64,000 bases of DNA, from the NCBI GenBank assembly GCA_027924585.1, contig BSBM01000140.1, positions 7,022,001 through 7,086,000 on the forward strand, read 5' to 3'. Every line of letters begins with the position of its first letter. Within the stretch, counting starts at the first letter, position 1. The position numbers and the translations under genes are program-made. The notes beneath the pieces are model-generated. The model did not search any database, was not told the DNA's origin, and saw only the letters and a program-made list of their open reading frames with translations. This document shows positions 46,239 through 57,480 of the stretch, in pieces. This DNA comes from Larix kaempferi. Lineage: Eukaryota > Streptophyta > Pinopsida > Pinales > Pinaceae.

Positions 46239-47887
46239 ATGTCTGCACATTCATATATGCCCATTCCCTCTATTTTTACCACACCATATATCTCTTTGAT
46301 AAAAGAGGAACCCGTGACTGAGCAGATGGCTCCTTTGAGTCATTTTGAGATCTCTGGGCCTAAGTTACTGGAATCTGATAAGGAAGTTGCTGCATTGTTC
46401 AAAAAACTTGGTTGGAAACTATTTTCCTTGAATTTAGTGGGCACAACGTAGAGGTATCTCGACAGTTCTCTCTTTCTTTTGATGGAAATATTATCCAAGT
46501 AGGAGATTTACAGTTTATGGTTGATGAAGATTTTACCTCTACAGCCACTAAACTTCCATGTTCTGGAGAACGCTGGTTCAAAGGGTCAAAAATAGATAAG
46601 AGAAAATTAAAACATTTTCTCCTACCGTTGTCGAAGGAAGATGCCCATCTCAAATTTGGGTTTCCTGTTAAATATTTGAAGGGTCAGTGGAAGACTCCTT
46701 TTCAGATCATCTCCAGGTATTTTTCTTGTGATGGCCATTTTTCGCATATTCAGTTGTATCATCTTAGGATTTTAATGGCATTAAAAGGTATGAAAATGAA
46801 TCTGCCTTACTTCATGTTACATAGTTTATCTAAAATTGCCATGATAGTTCACCATACGATTGGTAATTTAGACCATAGTCTTTTCCATTATGGCTTAATT
46901 AAAATACTCATTCAATATCAATTGGCAACTGTGAATCGAGTCTGGGATGAATTTCTGGAACAAAACGAGTTTGGGTTGAATCAATTTTGGCCCACCTGTT
47001 TACCCAAAACTCGAACTAAAAGAAGAAGGTCTATTCAGGATAATTACGTTGTATAAAAACGTGAAGGACTTGATGAGTTATGCTTGGCAGCCGAAATGGA
47101 AGAAGTAAACATACCTAATCTTTCAAAACAGTTTAAAGAAAATAGCACAACAAAAGATAAGGATGAAATCCCTTCTAAGGTTGAGTCTGATCGTCTGGCT
47201 TTTGTTGATTCATCGTCGGTTACAACCATAGAGAAAATGAAAAATAAAATAAAGGAACAAAACCCTAGCTTTGCTTGTCGAAGCCCTGAACTAGCTGTAG
47301 ATAAAGCTAAGGGAGAAAGCCGAAGGTATACTAGGAGTATGACAAGTTTTCCTGTGTCAAAAGATAAAGAAAAAAATAGTAAACTTGTTCTTGTTGAATT
47401 TGACAATGAGCTTGAAGACATTCCATTGAATCATGATGAAAAGGAACAGGAAAATAATCAGGGTAAATCCCCTTTGTCTCCTGAGAGGGTTTTGGTTGAA
47501 GAAACAACTTGTCTAAAACAATTGGAGCAGGATTTTCAAGGTCATCCATCAATGAGTCATGAAGTTTTACAAGATGATGCTCAAGAGGAGATACAACATT
47601 ATATTACTTTGGAACATGGAAATGAGCAGTTAGAGAACGAATTAGAAGAAGCAAAAGAAGCTTTCAACCGCTCGAAATATGAGTTACATCAATAGAAGAA
47701 TGAGTTGTTAATGTGGGTAGATAAATGGCAACATATGAGAACAAGGAAAAACAAATATAGATCAATGAACAAGATGCTTATCACATATAATGATGAATTG
47801 ATGGAGTGTGATACGTATCATGAAGAGAAGATTTTGAAGCTTAAAGCCAGATTATCCGAGACCAGAAGGATGGCTCATACGAGTTAG
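46239..47887 (+). pseudogene. Retroelement-type ORF: plant-mobile-domain-like domain, acidic linker, coiled coil
   Basis: The ATG at 46239 opens a frame that shifts near 46412-46430. It then reads SLSFDGNIIQVGDLQFMVDE, TKLPCSGERWFKGSK, FLLPLSKED, YFSCDGHFSHIQLYHLRILM and HYGLIKILIQYQL, ending in a basic KTRTKRRRS patch and TAA at 47054. The same frame continues through a Glu/Lys-rich linker (RRYTRSMTSFPVSKDKEKNS) and a helical tail (HGNEQLENELEEAKEAF) with a stop at 47693, ending at 47887. It is homologous by pattern to 34990-34103 and probably to 29972-30676. No catalytic motif is visible. It is dead as read, with one frameshift and two internal stops. Confidence 0.6.
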
Positions 47888-49533
47888 TCTTTATAAACCA
47901 ATTTTGATAATTTTTTGTCCATGCAGGTAAAACTGGTTTATTAACTCTTCCATTTATGTTTTTCATCTCTATATATAAGATTTTTTTATAGACACCCTTG
48001 TAGAATCAAAGATTCTACAGGAGTCGCATTATTAAGTTGTTTTACATTTATTCACTCGCGATTATTATGCTTACAATTCTTCTTTTAAATGTCACAGGTA
48101 CCCTGTTCTATCATATTTTGGTATGAGTGATCAAGTTTTCCAAATGGTGTGCGTTGTGCTTAAGCATATTTCAATTCAATGAAGCAGTTATATGGTCAAA
48201 AGTTGCGAATTACCGTTTCAAAGGACGATTACATTTGCCAGGTGTACATATCTTATGAATATGCTGGGATGAATGGAGATATTTTTGCTAGTTGTTACAA
48301 TTATCGTTTCAAAGGATGGTCATTCCTGCTAGGTGCCTCTCTTTGAAGAGTTCTTATGCAACAAAACGATGATAAATACCTTTTGTTTTTATTATGTGAC
48401 AACTGTTAGGAACTGAATGTATATTTTTAGAATAGTTGTTGCATAGAAAACTCGAAAGAGTTATTAGCTTTTTCTATAAAAACTATCAAGACTCACTGTA
48501 TAGTGAGAGAGGAGTACATGAGAAAAGACTTGTTGAAATTATAAATACACTTTCTGGTTTTAATTACTCTGCTGGAGTTTTCTTTGTAGATGATTGTCAC
48601 TAGGACTTCTCAAACTGGTATCAATACTTGTTAAAGTTTTTGAAACTTTATATATATTTTGATATACTATTTTCTCAGTTCAAAAATTTATACAATTGTA
48701 CTATGTTATAATTGTGTTTGTCATTTGAAATTTACTCTAATCACACAATATTAGTGTTTGACATGAGTGCTACTGAGTCTTTTTATTCAATATTTTATTG
48801 ATGACTATGATTTAGTGTAAATACATTTCATATTTCTTTTTTGATAGCATCTGTATGTTTATAGGTGTTTTCATCAATAAATATAAATTTTATTCAAACA
48901 TTTGATATTGAACATCTATTATCGGTTAACAGAAACATTACAGAATATATTGAAATAGTTTTCTATTTTAATATTCTGTTTTTGTGAATTTTAAACAAAG
49001 TGATTCTTATGATAGTGATTCTGGGATCTTATTTGAATGTTTATCATTTCTCTCTTTATTATTATAAATGATTGATTGATAATTAATCTAATCTTTTAAA
49101 GTCCCTCTCAGCTGAGATAGGTTCAATATTTTAATTTTAATTCTAGTTGTAGTTTAGCTTAGTTTATTTAAGTCCAGTTTTAGTAGTTGTTAGATAGTTC
49201 TTTAAGTTAAAATTAGCGGTTTTACATTTGGAATAGGTTCACAATTGAAAATTTAAAACAAAACTTAAAAACAAGAGACTTTCCCTAAGAAATCAAAATT
49301 AGAATAATTTAGACTTAGAAATTGACTTTAGAATTAGTTTAACTTTAGAATAACATAGAAAAAAATTTGTTGATTTTTTCTAACCATATTCTCCTTAAGA
49401 GAATAAAAGTTCAGCTGGTAGTAGGACCATAACCTGCGAGGTTTTTCTATTCCAAACACACTGGGAGATACATTGAGCAACTTGTGTGGGCATAATCTCC
49501 TTAGTTGGCCTAGGTCAAAAAATCAGGCCAACA
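47888..49533 (+). other. Non-coding AT-rich DNA, probably containing the 5' LTR of the next gypsy derivative
   Basis: The right end reads AATCAGGCCAACA (ending 49533) and is followed by a primer-site-like motif, so the last part is likely an LTR. A start was not established: TGTTAGGAACTG at 48404 is one candidate. A 91-bp direct repeat with CGTTTCAAAGGA at 48214 and 48305 lies upstream. Confidence 0.4.
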
Positions 49534-49535
49534 AA

Positions 49536-49552
49536 TGGTGTTAGAAGGAGGG
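49536..49552 (+). other. Candidate primer binding site of gypsy derivative
   Basis: TGGTGTTAGAAGGAGGG lies two bases after a CCAACA end and just before the gag start. TGGTGTCAGAAG-type primer sites are seen in plant LTR elements. No partner LTR is available to confirm. Confidence 0.45.
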
Positions 49553-49566
49553 TTAGACAATGATTA

Positions 49567-52500
49567 ATGGATGATAGAAATAAAGATAAACCTTCAACCA
49601 GTCAACAACCTCCATTACAATTTGATTCACAGAGTATTGCCACTTCTGGTTTAGTGATAGCTTCACAAGCTGAATTCAGTAGTTCTCCATTTAGTGAAAC
49701 TGTAAGGAAGATTCTTGAACATAACACATCCCCTTACACTCCTGAATAGAATATTCGAGTTCTAGAAGAATCACAAAGAATACTTACAAGAGCTTATGCT
49801 AAGAACACTGGTTTGTCTCCTGTAGATTTTGGATTGCCCCGAAGACAACAACACAATACTCAATTGACCACAATAGAACAAAAATTATCAGAAACTTATA
49901 TTGTGCTGACTGGTACTCTAATTCCTCATACTAGAAGACAACCTAAAGGAATTACTAGAACACATACTACACGTGGTTTCCTTAATCTAGGAGGTTTTGG
50001 TCAACCACCTTCTCCTCCAGATTCACCACCTGATTCTCCCAAACTTTTTAATCAAGACAGTCACTTCAGATTCAGAACAAGATCTTATGGCAGGAAATCA
50101 ACTTGGTGGAGGAGGTAATCCTCCTAATATACCAAATCCACCAGCCCCATGGCTAAGAACAAATTCTATAGCTATACCTGGTGCTCAACATCCATTACCG
50201 AAATATCCAGATAAACTTCTTCCGAAGTTTAATCTGGATAACAAAGAGCCAGCTGAAGTACATGTAGATAAATTCATTTTAGCTATTCAAACAATGAATG
50301 TTCAGCATGAGGATGTAGTATGTCATTTATTTCCTTTAACATTTGAAAGAAGAGCATCAAATTGGTACTTTGCATTAGTCCAAGGTTCAATTACAAATTG
50401 GGTAGATTTCAACAAAGATTTCTTAGACAAGTTTGTGGAAGACAAGGCACCTGCTCCTTTAGCTCTTGAGCTATCTCGAATTAAGATGGAAACTAAAGAG
50501 AGAATCAAAGACTTTAATCAAAGATCTCTCACTTTGAAAAACAAGATTCCAATCGCCTCTCAACCACCCGAGGATATCATTATAGAAAAATATTCTTCGG
50601 CTTTGCTGAAATACCTAGGGATGTTTGTTAAACGAGCTAGTAAGACAACACTTGTCGGAACGTTTGAATAAGCTATTAAGGTTGATAAAGATTCTATGTC
50701 CTATGAACCTGAAATAAGCGGGAAAGTTGATACCTTTCCTCATAAGAAAGTTGAACGATCTAGTATGGATAATGATAAGGAATTCGAAGTTGAAAAACTG
50801 CAAAACGCTATTCGGGCATTGACTAATGAAGTGGTAGGGTTGAAGAAAACAAATTCTGAAAGTTATTCTTCAAGAGGATACTTTAGAAACAAATTTAGGC
50901 CAAATCCTGCTGCTAATAATAAACCAAGTTCACCTCTTGATGTAACAGTTAATGAGGAGATTTTTAACACTATTCGAGCAGTTTTCTCTTTGTCTGAAAC
51001 ATATTTAAATTAGGAAACTGTAGATCATGAAGAGGAAGAACAATATGAAAATGAAGAAGAATTGCTAGAACCACAACAATTAAATGGTCATTTTTGGGAT
51101 AGTCTAGTAAGAGATTTTGAAAGTAGAAGTCCTCCTGCAGGACAACATGCCTATAACACTTGGAGTAGAACATCCACGAATACTCCCAGAGCATCATCAA
51201 GTTCTACTCCAAGCAAGGACAATAATAATCCGTTGTTGGTCAAACAAACTGATCCCATTAAGAATACTCAACCTGTCCAGAATTCTCCAAAGTTAGATTT
51301 GCAGTATGACATAATTGAAGATCTGAAAAAATCGCATGCAAACATTAGTATGTATGATTTATTGCAAATATATGTGATGCCTAATGGTCTTATCATAACT
51401 TCTGCCATGAGTTCTATAGCTCCTAGTGTTTAGCAAAATGTAGCTACTAATAACTCAAACAATGATTTAACGTTTAATGATAAAGGCAAAACAACAGCTG
51501 ATAAATCCTCATTAATAGGGAAGAAATCAAAATCTACAACTCCTCCATTTCTTCCTACCTTTGAAATCCTTAATAGAAACGTCCATAACTATATGGTTGA
51601 TTCCAAAGCATCTACTAATGTAATGCCTTTGTTAGTTTGCTGAAGATTAAACACTAAGTATGTTTCATCTGAGTCACAAATTACTCAACTTGATAGAACA
51701 AATGTGAGGGTTTTGGGAGAGATGAAAGATGTCTTGATAAGGCTTGCTAGCAATCCTTCTATTTTTCAAAACATAGATATTGTGGTTGCAAACATCCCTG
51801 ATGGTTATGGATTGTTTTTTAGTAGAGATTGGTCTCAAAAGTTGAATTTGGCTTTTTCACAGCTGATTGGTCAACTTTATGGTTACCTAAAAATGGAAAA
51901 TCAAATCAAATCAAGATAGGAAGGGATAGATATTTGACACACACAGTAACTGAAATGCATAACCCAAATGAACCAATTATGTTTTCAGATTCTATGATGG
52001 GAAATTATATGTACGAACTTGGTTTTGGAAACTTTAAATCTGAAAAGTCTTCTTTTTATGATAACAAACAACAATCTGAAATTCTTAATGTTACTACTGT
52101 TCAGCGAGATTCTTCATCTAAGGATATTGTAAATAATATGGATAAACATGATTATGTACATATTGTGGAAATCAAAGTAGTTTCAAATAGTTCTACTTGG
52201 ACCTTGTATTTTGAGGAGTCAAAATCAAAGGAAGGAGCAGGAGCTGGTTGCCTTTTAATTGACCCAAGAGGAAACAAAACTTGTATAGTATGTAGAATTG
52301 AATTCGATTGTACTAATAACATTGTAGAATATCAGGCATTAATCCAGGGTCTGAAGAAAGCAATTGATTTTGACATCAAAGTATTGGTCTCATACGGTGA
52401 TTCTGAGATTATCGTTAGACATGTATGAAATTCAATACACTGTATTTCGGAACATTTTCAAAATTATCAACATGAGGTATGGAATCTCATTGCTTATTTT

Positions 52501-52785
52501 GATGCATTCAATTTAATTTCCATTCCTAGATTTCAGAATAAGGAGGCTGATCTATTAGCAAATGTTGCTTCTAGATTAATCCCATCTGAAAATATTGCAT
52601 CTGATTTCTTTTCGGTAGAATTAATTTGTAGGCCTTCTATACCAGATAATATTATTAATTGGAATATTTTTTATGATGATATACAGATTCTGAATTTTCT
52701 AATGAATGTGTCACATACCCAAACTCTAGACATTTTATGTCATGATGAAAACATTATGTTTTATTTTTATTGTAAATTTTTATGA
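49567..52785 (+). pseudogene. Gypsy-derived gag-protease-RNase H polyprotein lacking RT and integrase
   Basis: Gag starts at 49567 (polar N-terminus). After a frame change near 50100 comes the capsid domain (LPKFNLDNKEPAEVHVDKF, FERRASNWYFALVQG). The protease segment (PPFLPTFEILNRNVHNYMV, with DSKAS at about 51599 in place of the DSGAS active site; VRVLGEMKDVLIRLA; GLFFSRDWSQKL) ends near 51850, where the frame shifts again. Only about 110 codons later an RNase H domain begins (WTLYFEESKSKEGAGAGCLL, NNIVEYQALIQGLKKA, YGDSEIIVR). It continues past a TGA at 52426 through QNKEADLLANVASRL to TGA 52783-52785. This RNase H type is the extra one typical of Tat/Ogre gypsy elements. No RT or integrase motif occurs. 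Other stops are at 50669, 51011, 51431 and about 51641. Confidence 0.85.
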
Positions 52786-53513
52786 CTATTGACCAAGTGG
52801 GGTGAAGGATGACTGTAATTAATTACTTTGAATATTTTCTTATTAATAAATAAAAGTGGAGACAAACATCCAAAGGAGACTGTTGAATGAGTGTTCACTG
52901 ACCCACTAGGAGGAATGGATTGTGGTGGAGAGAAAACTGACAATTGGCAGCATCCTCAACTCACTTATAACTGTTGTAGGGGGCAACTTCCCTACTTTTA
53001 TGGTCATGTTCCCCAAGAAAGTGGAACTGAGTAGGTGGCTCATTTACTAAATAAACTAACCAAAATACCTAGGCATGCTACTTATCTGCCCATCGAATTC
53101 AACAGGAGTCTGTTAATTCTTACCTTGCGATATTTTATGAGCAAAAGAGATTCAATGAGGGGAAGGTTAGAAATAATTGAGTGAACTAAGACTGCATTCT
53201 AAACTAGTGCAACTACATTGCTGAGTTCAATATTTCTAAAAGAAGGAAGTACTATTGCTAAGTGCTACTGCTGAGTTGCAAAGGAATTTATTCCATTACA
53301 CCACACAGCATCTTCGTCCTGGTGGTTCAGTGAACAGGATCGGGGGTCCTAAGGCAAGTAACTTGGATGTCTTCAGGAGACAGTTGGGTGGAACGGGCTC
53401 CTTTGGTTGTTTGTTTCTTCTACAGTTACGAGGTTCAAATTGTGTCATCTTATTTACTTCTGTCAAGTTTTTACTAAAAACTGGATGTTAATATGATATC
53501 AGTTTTCTATTCT
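52786..53513 (+). other. 3' region after the RNase H ORF; no domain
   Basis: CCAAAGGAGAC followed by TGTTGAATGAG at 52882 looks like a polypurine tract and LTR start, but no matching copy exists upstream, so this is unproven. The remainder is non-coding. The copia element at 53514 is inserted at the right end (target ATTCT). Confidence 0.4.
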
Positions 53514-54312
53514 TGTTAGGATATTCCTATACTCCATCCTAGTCCCACCAGTATTTTGATCATTTACATTTTAATTCATGCATACACCTTTAGGGTTTGC
53601 ATGCATTCCAGGGTTTGCATGCATTCTAGGGTTTGCATGCATTTGGCGTGCATCCCACTCATCATTCCAACACCTAGCCCTCAGTTATCTAGCCCCCAGG
53701 AGCTTCTCACTATTCATTTTTATCCCTCTAGTTTCTTAATGCACCCCTCTTCCTTGATTTTAGGAAGCAACTCACCCTTCTTCACCTACCCATCCAGTTG
53801 TCTTCAGTTTACACTCAGTTACAGTCAATTACACTTAGTTACAGTTAGTTACAGTCAGTTACACTCAGTTACAATTAGTTACAGTCAGTTACAGTCAGTT
53901 ACACTTAGTTACACTCAGTTACACCTACCAGACTCAGTTTGACTGATGGTTGACAGTTATTTGAGCATTCATGACTCCACTGATGATGATGAATACTTCT
54001 AGTTGTGCTCCGATGATACTAGTCGTGCTCCGATGACACTCCAGTGATCCTTTGATCACTCCATGTTGGATAATTTGAATTGCCACCTTAGGCATTCAAA
54101 TTCCTCATGCTTTGTACTATTTATTTGTCAATATTGTGATTAATTAACTAGTGTGTGTGAAGTATTATTGCTTCTATCCGATTTCTACTATACCATATTA
54201 TTTTGTTGCTCATTATACTGTATTGTTCACTCTTCTTCTATTTTCCAGCTTAATCATAATTACTCTTGTGAGGTATACATCATCTCTTAAATTTGCTGTG
54301 AGGATTTTCACA
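53514..54312 (+). repeat. 5' LTR of the 3.0-kb copia element
   Basis: It contains three 18-bp AGGGTTTGCATGCATTCY units (53592-53645), four CATGCA motifs, and eleven in-phase 10-bp ACASTYAGTT units (53811-53920). It is 78 bp longer than its partner. Confidence 0.95.
53811..53920. repeat. Eleven in-phase 10-bp repeats (ACASTYAGTT) in the 5' LTR
   Basis: Each decamer is a variant of ACACTCAGTT or ACAGTCAGTT with no phase slip. The 3' LTR has five (56080-56129). The period equals about one DNA helical turn. Confidence 0.9.
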
Positions 54313-54324
54313 TGGTATCAGAGC
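54313..54324 (+). other. Primer binding site (tRNA-iMet type, perfect)
   Basis: TGGTATCAGAGC directly follows the LTR end ...TTTTCACA. Confidence 0.92.
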
Positions 54325-54467
54325 ATGTTGAGAGTATTTTTTATCTCCATTCTTGAGAGTTTTTTGCAGGTTATTACCAAGATTTTGAGTGCAGCAGTTT
54401 TTGCATTTTTGCAGCAGTAGTAGTTGCAGTTATTCTATATTGTTTTTGCAGGTCTTCTACAACTTCA

Positions 54468-55088
54468 ATGAATTCAGAAGAAATTACTCCTCTTTCTCCA
54501 TTCAACTATGATGAATGGAAACCAAGAATGATAGCATATTTGAAGAGCCATTATCTCTTTGATTGTTATTTTGAAAGAGGGTTCGAATCCTCTTAAGAGA
54601 AGATTGACTAGTTGAATAAAGGTGACATGCACTTTGGAGCAATGATGCTTTTTTTGCCTAAATACCTGAGATTTCATTTCGAATACCGTGATGGTGTTGA
54701 AACTCCAAGAGAATTATGGACTCCAAAAGAGTTATGGGCTCACCTGGATGAAAATTTTGGCAGAAAGAATGAAGGGATTGGTCCAAACCCATTCGAAAGC
54801 AAGCAAAGTGATGCATTCGCTCCCCTTGATGGTCTCTCAGATCATGAACTAGTATCATCTCATATTGAAGTTGTTGACAAAGAACTTGCAGATTCTCCAC
54901 TCATGCTCAAACTTTCTTCTCTTTCTGTGCCAGCTCACACTCTAGATATTGCAGAAGGTCCTAAATCCTCTCTTGCACCAGAGTCTGTTGGTTTGCATCA
55001 TGATCACATGATTATTTCGGAGGTAAAATCAGCTATTGGAGGTAATGCATTCGCTCCTCTCAAGCAATCCTCTCTTTTATACTACTAA
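54468..55088 (+). pseudogene. Gag-like ORF of the non-autonomous copia element
   Basis: The ATG at 54468 encodes MNSEEITPLSPFNYDEWKPR, followed by the MIAYLKS helix of a copia gag N-terminal domain. The equivalent in the 37706 element is LTPFNYFDWKGDMEIILRSK. Two stops fall soon after (near 54594 and 54609). The frame then stays open to 55088 with ELWTPKELWAHLDENFG and a Ser/Leu-rich tail. No zinc knuckle or protease is present. It is the only gene of the element. Further frames downstream carry a 117-bp duplication. Confidence 0.65.
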
Positions 55089-55153
55089 ATGATCATTAAT
55101 GCATGCTTTGAAAAGGTTATTGAAGATTATGTCCATTGCCATTTGCTTGGGAT

Positions 55154-55390
55154 AAATTCTCATGCAATTACTAGTTTTGATCCCACATCTCATGGTTCAA
55201 AGGAGACCTCAAGAAACCATGATTCAAGTCTTGGATCTAATTTGGATTCTAAGCAATTACTACTTGGGTTAATTTCTCATGCATATGATAGTTTTGATCT
55301 CACCCCTACTGGTTCAAAGGAGATCTCAGAAACTATTCTTCAAGTCTTAAATCTGATTTGGATTTCAAGCAATTATTATTTGATGGTTCT
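55154..55390. repeat. 117-bp direct duplication inside the copia interior
   Basis: AATTCTCATGCAATTACTAG at 55155 recurs in diverged form from 55271, both followed by TTTTGATC(C/T)CAC, GGTTCAAAGGAGA and TCAAGTCTT. 117 bp is 39 codons, so the unit preserves reading frame. Confidence 0.8.
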
Positions 55391-55790
55391 TTTTGGAATA
55401 ATCTCACCCATGATGGTTCAAAGGAGAAGACAAAAGACTATCTGCATATTCATGATTTTGATCCTATCTCAGCTGATTCGAATCACAGGTTCAAGGATTA
55501 TCCTCATACTTTTAGATTTGTTCTCATCACATTCGATATGAAGAGCAAGTACAAGCACATGTTTTTTGAGCATGATCCACTTCTTCCCAAGAAGAAGATA
55601 CCTCTAGACATATGACCAAGCATCACACCTGCTTGAGTTTGGAGCATTTATTTTTGTGTGTTCCTTACAGTCTGTTTTTGAGGAGGGGGTATGTTTCCCA
55701 TGAAATTTTCCCACTTCCTTGGTTTATAGACTGTTATTATTCATTGTATTGGGTGACCTTTGCTCTTAGTTACCAGGGCCCAGGATGGAT

Positions 55791-55800
55791 TAAGGGGGGG
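55791..55800 (+). other. Polypurine tract of the 3.0-kb copia element
   Basis: TAAGGGGGGG ends directly at the 3' LTR start TGTTAGG. Confidence 0.85.
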
Positions 55801-56521
55801 TGTTAGGATATTCCTATACTCCATCCTAGTCCCACCAGTATTTTGATCATTTACATTTTCAGTCACGCATGTACCTTTAGGGTTTGCATGCATTCTAGGG
55901 TTTGCATTCATTTTGCATGCATCTCACTCATCATTCCAGCACCTAGCCCTCAGTTATCCAACCCCCAGGAGCTTCTCACTATTCGGTTTTAGCCCTCTAG
56001 TTGCTTAATGCGCCCTTCTTCCTTGATTTTAGGAAGCAACACGCCCTTCTTCACCTACCAGTCCACTTGTCTTCAGTTTACACCCAGTTACAGTTAGTTA
56101 CAGTCAGTTACACTTAGTTACACTCAGTTACACCTACCAGACTCAGTTTGACTGATGGTTGACAGTTACTTGAGCATTGATGACTCCACCGATGATGATG
56201 AATACTTCTAGTTGTGCTCTGATGATACTAGTTGTGCTCCGATGACACTCCAGTGATCCTTTGATCACTCCATGATGGTTAATTCGAATTGCCACCTTAG
56301 GCATTCGAATTCCTCATGCTTTGTACTATTTATTTGTCCATATTGTGATTAATTAACTAGTGTGTGTGAAGTATTATTGCTTCTATCCGAGTTCTACTGT
56401 ACCATATTATTATGTTGCTCATTATACTATATTGTTCACTCTTCTTCTATTTTCCTACTTAATCATAATTACTCTTGTGAGGTGTACATCATCTCTTAGA
56501 TCTGCTGTGAGGATTTTCACA
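55801..56521 (+). repeat. 3' LTR of the 3.0-kb copia element
   Basis: 721 bp, partner of 53514-54312, with two 18-bp and five 10-bp units. It is followed by the target duplication ATTCT. Confidence 0.95.
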
Positions 56522-56526
56522 ATTCT

Positions 56527-57197
56527 ATCTTAGATATTCCAATCTCTTAACAATGTTTCATTTCTGCAATTTACCTATTCTGAAATACTTTACAGCTGTT
56601 AGGTTTTTTTTGGTTGAATAGTTAAGACTTATTTAATGAGTGATAGATTAAAATTGCTTCCCTACATTTTTCCACACATTGTTTAAAATTTTCATACTCT
56701 AGTACATGGAAGATAGAATTAGAATAGATTCAAATGGTAATACTATAAACATATTTGAAGTGCTGAATGTTTAAACAAATCTACTTTATATTTTTTTTTA
56801 TATACTATGATTCAGATAATTATTACAGAAATTAACTAGAAATCATAAGTATTTTATCATGCATATGTTTAGTAGTAAAATCCTTGTTTTTCATTGACAA
56901 CAGTTTATATACTAAGTATTTTTCATTATGGATACTAAACCACAATAAAATCATTTATCATAATCAAATAATTTGCACATAAATACAGAGAATTGTTTTA
57001 GATACCAACATACTAATTATATATATTAGTAACATTATAATCATAAATTATTTTCTTGAAACATTATAGAGAATGTCATCATAGTTTAAAACAATGACTT
57101 TGCAAACCCTAACAATAGCAAATTTTTTCCATATTTCTGGATATGACAATTATTGCGAGTAAGTAGACAGTATTCATGTATCTTTTACTGCATAGTA
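56527..57197. other. AT-rich DNA, no genes seen
   Basis: This continues the pre-insertion sequence interrupted at 53513. No long frame or repeat is recognised. Confidence 0.5.
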
Positions 57198-57480
57198 CAC
57201 TACAACAAAATAGCCCTTTAGGGGCGGTTTGGGCTTGCGGGGGTCTTGGTAAAACCCCCCCTAAAAAAATTTTCAGACCTTTGTAGGTGGTCTTTTAAAA
57301 CCGCCCCTAAATGTCATGGAAATGGAATTTTGGGGGCGGTTGTTTTAAAACCGCCCCCAAAGGCCTGAAATTTGACTTTTCGGGGCGGTTTTGGGAAAAC
57401 CCCCCCTAAAATCCCAATTCTCATAACTTTTGGAGGTGGTTTGTCAAACCCCCCCCTAAAATTCATGAGAATTGAATTTC
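57198..57480 (+). mobile_element. CACTA (En/Spm-type) transposon end with subterminal repeats
   Basis: CACTACAACAAAATAGCC at 57198 is a typical CACTA terminus. It is followed by alternating GGGGCGGTT and AACCGCCCC(C/T)AAA-type motifs in both orientations (57229-57460), as in subterminal transposase-binding regions. The element would extend rightward. No transposase frame and no opposite GTAGTG terminus is found to 64000, so it is truncated, deleted internally or longer than the window. Confidence 0.7.

Larger units (their letters stand above)
53514..56521 (+). mobile_element. Complete 3.0-kb non-autonomous copia element, family B
   Basis: LTRs of 799 bp (53514-54312) and 721 bp (55801-56521) both run TGTTAGGATATTCC...GGATTTTCACA. 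They flank a 1488-bp interior with a perfect tRNA-iMet primer site, a gag-like frame and a polypurine tract (AAGGGGGGG). The flanking 5-mers are identical: ATTCT at 53509-53513 and 56522-56526. There is no protease, integrase or RT. LTR sequence and gag start relate it to the larger gag-pol element at 37706, a possible trans-acting source. Confidence 0.95.

Noticed and set aside
48404-49533. LTR starting TGTTAGGAACTG and ending CCAACA
   Set aside because: The end is plausible because a primer-like site follows. The start has no preceding evidence and no second copy exists to confirm it, so it is not listed as an LTR.
52871-52892. Polypurine tract and LTR start (CCAAAGGAGAC then TGTTGAATGAG)
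   Set aside because: There is no matching LTR upstream of the gag at 49567, and the motif is too short to stand alone.
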